Source of the DNA: DAOVRD01 sp964521715
Lineage (GTDB): Bacteria; Planctomycetota; Brocadiia; SM23-32
NCBI GenBank assembly: GCA_964521715.1
Contig: CAZFSS010000047.1
Location: 1-17,047 of the forward strand
Direction of reading: 5' to 3'
Length of the DNA: 17,047 nt
The notes under the pieces were generated by a model, which was given only the letters and a program-made list of their open reading frames with translations, searched no databases and was not told where the DNA came from. Shown piece after piece: positions 13,274 through 17,047 of this stretch. The number at the start of each line of letters is the position of its first letter. Positions within the stretch are counted from its first letter, which is position 1. Position numbers and translations under genes: made by a program.

Positions 13274-13435
13274 ATGCGACTGCCAGAAGGGCCGAACAGG
13301 CACTGGAGCTGGCGCGCCGCGAGGGCGTGTTCAAGGCCAAGGATGTGGGCGAGCGGGGGTCCCATCGTGAACAGTCCCCGGCTGCCAGGCGCGGAAGTGG
13401 GTGAGCGTGATCGAGTTGGGGGGCGACTACAGATA
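13274..13435 (+). pseudogene. AbiEi-like antitoxin N-terminal domain, frameshifted remnant
   Basis: ATG 13274 follows GAGG at 7 bases. If one base is restored after the ATG, the frame reads ATARRAEQALELARREGVFK followed by AKDVGERGSHRE. That resembles the winged-helix N-terminus of AbiEi-family antitoxins (ALxLARxxGVxRxxDLxxxGIxRxYL). After about 13370 similarity returns in the original frame as AEVGERDRVGGRLQI, where the family has a RVGRGLY-like strand. Two frameshifts and the missing C-terminal part indicate a dead gene. No AbiEii nucleotidyltransferase toxin follows. In the family, AbiEi represses the operon and neutralises AbiEii. The assignment is by motif memory over about 45 residues. 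Confidence 0.45.
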
Positions 13436-13495
13436 GGCGAACTTGTCAAGGAACTGCTGGCGGAACGGCTCGGGCTCGTCGACGATGCAGTCCAT
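13427..13495 (-). pseudogene. Short C-terminal scrap of an unidentified gene
   Basis: The minus strand reads MDCIVDEPEPFRQQFLDKFA then YL and TAG. The open frame extends upstream (KGGLSP) for about 17 more codons without a start. G/C-ending codons and regular composition suggest the end of a former gene rather than noise. It lies immediately downstream of the dehydrogenase and runs antisense to the AbiEi-like remnant by a few bases. Nothing more can be said. Confidence 0.2.
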
Positions 13496-13568
13496 GGGGC
13501 TCAGCCCTCCCTTCCGACTCCCTGTCGCCAACTGCCAACCCCGGCGTCAACAAGCTGACAGAGCAGCA

Positions 13569-14783
13569 TCAGATCCACTCTCGGTCGCGCAAGGACTGCA
13601 CAAGCTCCTCGACGGCGATGGCGAACGACGCCATCCTGAGGGAGCAGCCTTTGTCCCTGGACATCCTCAGCATGTCGTCGAAGGCCTCGCTGATCCTGTC
13701 GTCAACGAGTTCGAATGTCTCCTCCTTCGTGGTCAGGGCGCCGCTCTTGGCCTTGCGCCATTCCACGTAGGAGGCGATCACGCCGCCCGCATTGGCGAGG
13801 ATGTCGGGGACGACCGCCACGCCCTTATCCGACAGGATTGCCTCGGCCTCAGGGGTCGTAGGTCCGTTGGCGCCTTCGACTACGAGTGCCGCGCGCACGT
13901 CGCGAGCGTTCTGCCCCGTCAGCATGTCTTCCCGGGCGCACGGCAGCAGGACGTCCACGTCGAGGGCCAGCAGTTCGCTGTTGCTGATCTGCTCGCCGCC
14001 CGGGAACTCCCTGACGGCGCCTTTCCTGTCCACATGATCCTTCAGTGCCCGCACGTCAAGCCCACGGACGTTATAGACGCCGCCCGTGACATCGCTGGCG
14101 GCGACGACCTTCGCCCCGACGTCGCTCAGGAATATGGCCGTGTGGCTTCCGACGTTGCCATAGCCTTGCACAGCGGCGGTCGCCCCGGCGACCGGCTTGC
14201 CAAGCAGCCTGTCCAACGCCAGCAGCGTCGCCTTGCTGACACTGCGCCCGGTCGCCTCCAGGCGGCCAGGAAGGCCGCCGACCCTGGGCGGTTTGGCCGT
14301 CACGGACTCGGGCATATGCGTCTCTCCGAATATGACCGCCATGTCCGTGGGGCCTGTCCCCAGGTCGGGCGCCGGGATGTAGTTTCCGTGCTCCAGCTCG
14401 AGCCGCAGCATGTGCACGTATTCCTTGATGACGGCGGTCTTCTCAAACCGGCTGAGCTGAGACGGGTCTATCGAGAGGCACGACTTTCCGCCGCCGAAGG
14501 GGAGGCCGGCCAGCGCTGTCTTGAGGCTCATGAGTTCGGCCAGCCGCCTTGTCTCATCCAGCGTGGCGCCTGCGCTCATGCGCAGCCCGCCTTTGGCCGG
14601 GCCGCGTGCCGTGCAGTGGTAGACGACATAGCAGTCGGCCACTATCAGCCGGTGTTCGCCCGTCTTCAGGCTCAGGGCGAAGTGAATCTCCTTCTCCGGT
14701 TTGCTGAGCAACCGGCGCGCAGCTTCCGGAATCTCGATATACCGGCCGAGTGCCTCAAAATCCACGACGCTGTCCATTGTCAT
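13569..14783 (-). CDS. Glu/Leu/Phe/Val dehydrogenase (glutamate dehydrogenase family)
   Basis: This is 404 residues from ATG 14783; the open frame continues 34 codons upstream, but MTMDSVVDFEALGRYI is the natural family N-terminus. The substrate half contains GPAKGGLRM (Lys64), MSLKTALAGLPFGGGKS (Lys88, catalytic Lys100) and PAPDLGTG (Asp140). The NAD(P)-binding half begins VQGYGNVGSHTA (205-216), followed by SDVTGGVYN and VEGANGPTTPEA. The enzyme reversibly deaminates an amino acid (Glu, Leu, Val or Phe) to its 2-oxo acid with NAD(P). Substrate choice cannot be read safely. Length is slightly below the usual 410-450, but all motifs are present. It has its own promoter (14896-14925), about 113 bases upstream, and lies downstream of the PilZ-AAA+ activator in the same orientation. 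Confidence 0.93.
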   Translation of the reverse strand: MTMDSVVDFEALGRYIEIPEAARRLLSKPEKEIHFALSLKTGEHRLIVADCYVVYHCTARGPAKGGLRMSAGATLDETRRLAELMSLKTALAGLPFGGGKSCLSIDPSQLSRFEKTAVIKEYVHMLRLELEHGNYIPAPDLGTGPTDMAVIFGETHMPESVTAKPPRVGGLPGRLEATGRSVSKATLLALDRLLGKPVAGATAAVQGYGNVGSHTAIFLSDVGAKVVAASDVTGGVYNVRGLDVRALKDHVDRKGAVREFPGGEQISNSELLALDVDVLLPCAREDMLTGQNARDVRAALVVEGANGPTTPEAEAILSDKGVAVVPDILANAGGVIASYVEWRKAKSGALTTKEETFELVDDRISEAFDDMLRMSRDKGCSLRMASFAIAVEELVQSLRDREWI

Positions 14784-14895
14784 CCCGCGCCCTATTGGCG
14801 GAGCTCGTGCGTAATCGCCGAGCGGAAACGACAGGGGGCCGCGCTTTGCGAGCCCTCCCCGGCACACCCCAAGGTGCGGCGACAACCACGAACCA

Positions 14896-14925
14896 CTTAT
14901 ATACGCGCGGGCGGAGGCGCGTCAA
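14896..14925 (-). promoter_or_regulatory. Predicted promoter of the dehydrogenase gene
   Basis: On the minus strand TTGACG (14920-14925) is followed after 16 bases by TATATA (14898-14903), or after 18 bases by TATAAG (14896-14901). This AT-rich island stands out in very GC-rich flanks and leaves a leader of about 105 bases. No sigma54-type GG...GC element was found at this spot. Confidence 0.5.
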
Positions 14926-15068
14926 ATGCGGCCAGTCTGTTTGCCTGGACATGATGGCCCAGGTAAGGAAGGGATTCCGCCACCGCCGCTGCAGGTAGGG
15001 GCGGGCCCGATTGGGCGTGGGACGAGCATCTGAGCCTGGCGGCACATCAGAGCGGCCGAGGGGGCAGG

Positions 15069-15096
15069 GAGTCAGGAACCGACCTGACTCAATGAG

Positions 15097-15100
<4 letters not shown>
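15069..15100 (-). terminator. Overlapping hairpins at the stop codon of the AAA+ activator
   Basis: The perfect inverted repeat GAGTCAGG-aaccga-CCTGACTC (15069-15076, 15083-15090) directly follows the activator stop in the minus-strand transcript. A third copy of the arm, GAGTCAG (15094-15100), overlaps the stop codon and forms an alternative dyad CTGACTCAATGAGTCAG with the middle arm. An 8-bp stem after a stop codon suggests a transcript end or mRNA-protecting hairpin. There is no T-run, so intrinsic termination is uncertain. Confidence 0.45.
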
Positions 15101-16383
<1,283 letters not shown>

Positions 16384-17047
16384 CCGCTTCCCCCTCCAGG
16401 GAACCTTCTCTCACGTACTGGCTGCACCGTAGCCAGAGGGTGCGATGCGAGACTCCTTCCGTCCGAGGGGTTGCGCCAAGTGTTTGCCAAGTGGCAGACA
16501 TCGGCTCAGACACCGCGAGACCCTACATGCGCCCTCCCGGCACCGCTTCACCGCGCCGGGGGGTGCCCTGTGACAGAGGGTCCCCCTTACGAACTCAGGA
16601 AGTCAAGCGGTGTGCTGCTTCCCCTCGGTCCTGTATTTGCCCCTGCCGCGAGCCTTAGGGCCGAAAAATGACACTCACATCCGGTTGCATGCGACAGCAA
16701 TCAGACAGATGGGAGCACCGTAAAGGCGGCCGTTCGACACCGCACATATCATGCCGTACGGGCGCCCCGCCTTCCGTTGCTCCGCCATACCTCCGAGGTT
16801 CACTGCTTCTGCACAATCAAGGCTGCAACGCCGACGTTCTCAACAACGTCCGGGCATGCTAACACAGGGTGCCAGGCATGTCAACGTTCACCCGCAGCCC
16901 GCTCGCTCCTGGCATGTTGGGACGCTCGGCGTCAGTGCTCGCCGAACGAGTCCCGGCGACAGCGGATCACATGAGAACGTTGAAGGCCCCACGCTATTGA
17001 GCCAGGTAAATCTAATGTTGTTGGTGCTCATAGGCGAATCGGCAGGC
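16384..17047. other. Non-coding stretch to the right edge, no gene supported
   Basis: The open frames here are short, Arg/Ser/Pro-rich and lack motifs or SD sequences. Apart from the candidate promoter at 16856-16884 I see no recognisable element. It probably includes the leader of the AAA+ activator gene and the upstream region of whatever lies beyond the edge. Confidence 0.5.
16856..16884 (-). promoter_or_regulatory. Candidate sigma-70 promoter upstream of the AAA+ activator
   Basis: On the minus strand TTGACA (16879-16884) and TAGCAT (16856-16861) are 17 bases apart, the second matching 4/6. It points towards the activator gene but lies about 470 bases from its start codon, so it may serve an unrecognised transcript instead. 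Confidence 0.3.

Noticed and set aside
13443..14954. 503-codon open frame antisense to the dehydrogenase
   Set aside because: It is the mirror frame of a clear dehydrogenase gene; GC-rich codons keep the opposite strand open. It has no family motifs.

Overview
The window is GC-rich bacterial DNA, probably from an uncultured or environmental lineage. Strong Shine-Dalgarno (SD) sequences, ATGA stop/start overlaps and a TTGACA-17-TATAAT promoter indicate a bacterium using ordinary sigma-70 and SD signals. The gene mix (GH2 and GH10 glycosidases, several type II toxin-antitoxin modules, a sigma54 activator with a PilZ domain, decayed mobile DNA) would suit a polysaccharide-degrading planctomycete or related phylum. 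That placement is inference from gene content only.

Left part (1-4009). The C-terminal end of a tyrosine recombinase enters from the left edge. A GH2 beta-mannosidase-like gene lies on the minus strand with a recognisable promoter. Two small plus-strand phage-like ORFs follow, one a zinc-finger protein, then a minus-strand PIN toxin / ribbon-helix-helix antitoxin pair with a near-perfect promoter.

Decayed zone (4076-6043). Fragments are stacked here: the N-terminus of a DEAD/DEAH helicase with an in-frame stop and a damaged Walker A, an IS630-type transposase cut off after its FVDETGF motif, the 3'-truncated gene of a probable secreted protein, the first 47 codons of an integrase-core transposase, and an inverted-repeat element with GGGGACTGTCCCC ends.

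Middle (6075-10952). A GH10 xylanase-like gene without a signal peptide overlaps a 54-residue ORF by 4 bases. A small HTH/zinc-ribbon protein follows, then a minus-strand hybrid histidine kinase (MEDS-PAS-HisKA-HATPase-receiver) with no adjacent response regulator.

Second accessory zone (10995-13495). A possible gene remnant and about 900 bases of apparently non-coding DNA carry a GTGAAACA repeat cluster. An AbrB/PIN module follows, whose PIN toxin appears to have lost a catalytic Asp. Then come scraps that look like ParB and AbiEi-type antitoxin N-termini. A 21-bp sequence here is shared exactly with the left accessory region 10 kb away.

Right part (13569-17047). A Glu/Leu/Phe/Val dehydrogenase with its own promoter lies downstream of a PilZ-AAA+-Fis activator, with inverted repeats between them at the activator stop codon. 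The last 660 bases show no gene. I found no CRISPR array, rRNA or convincing tRNA, and no complete novel multi-gene system. The main points of interest are the layered remnants of mobile DNA, the similar promoters of the two toxin-antitoxin modules, the altered PIN active site and the PilZ-fused activator.
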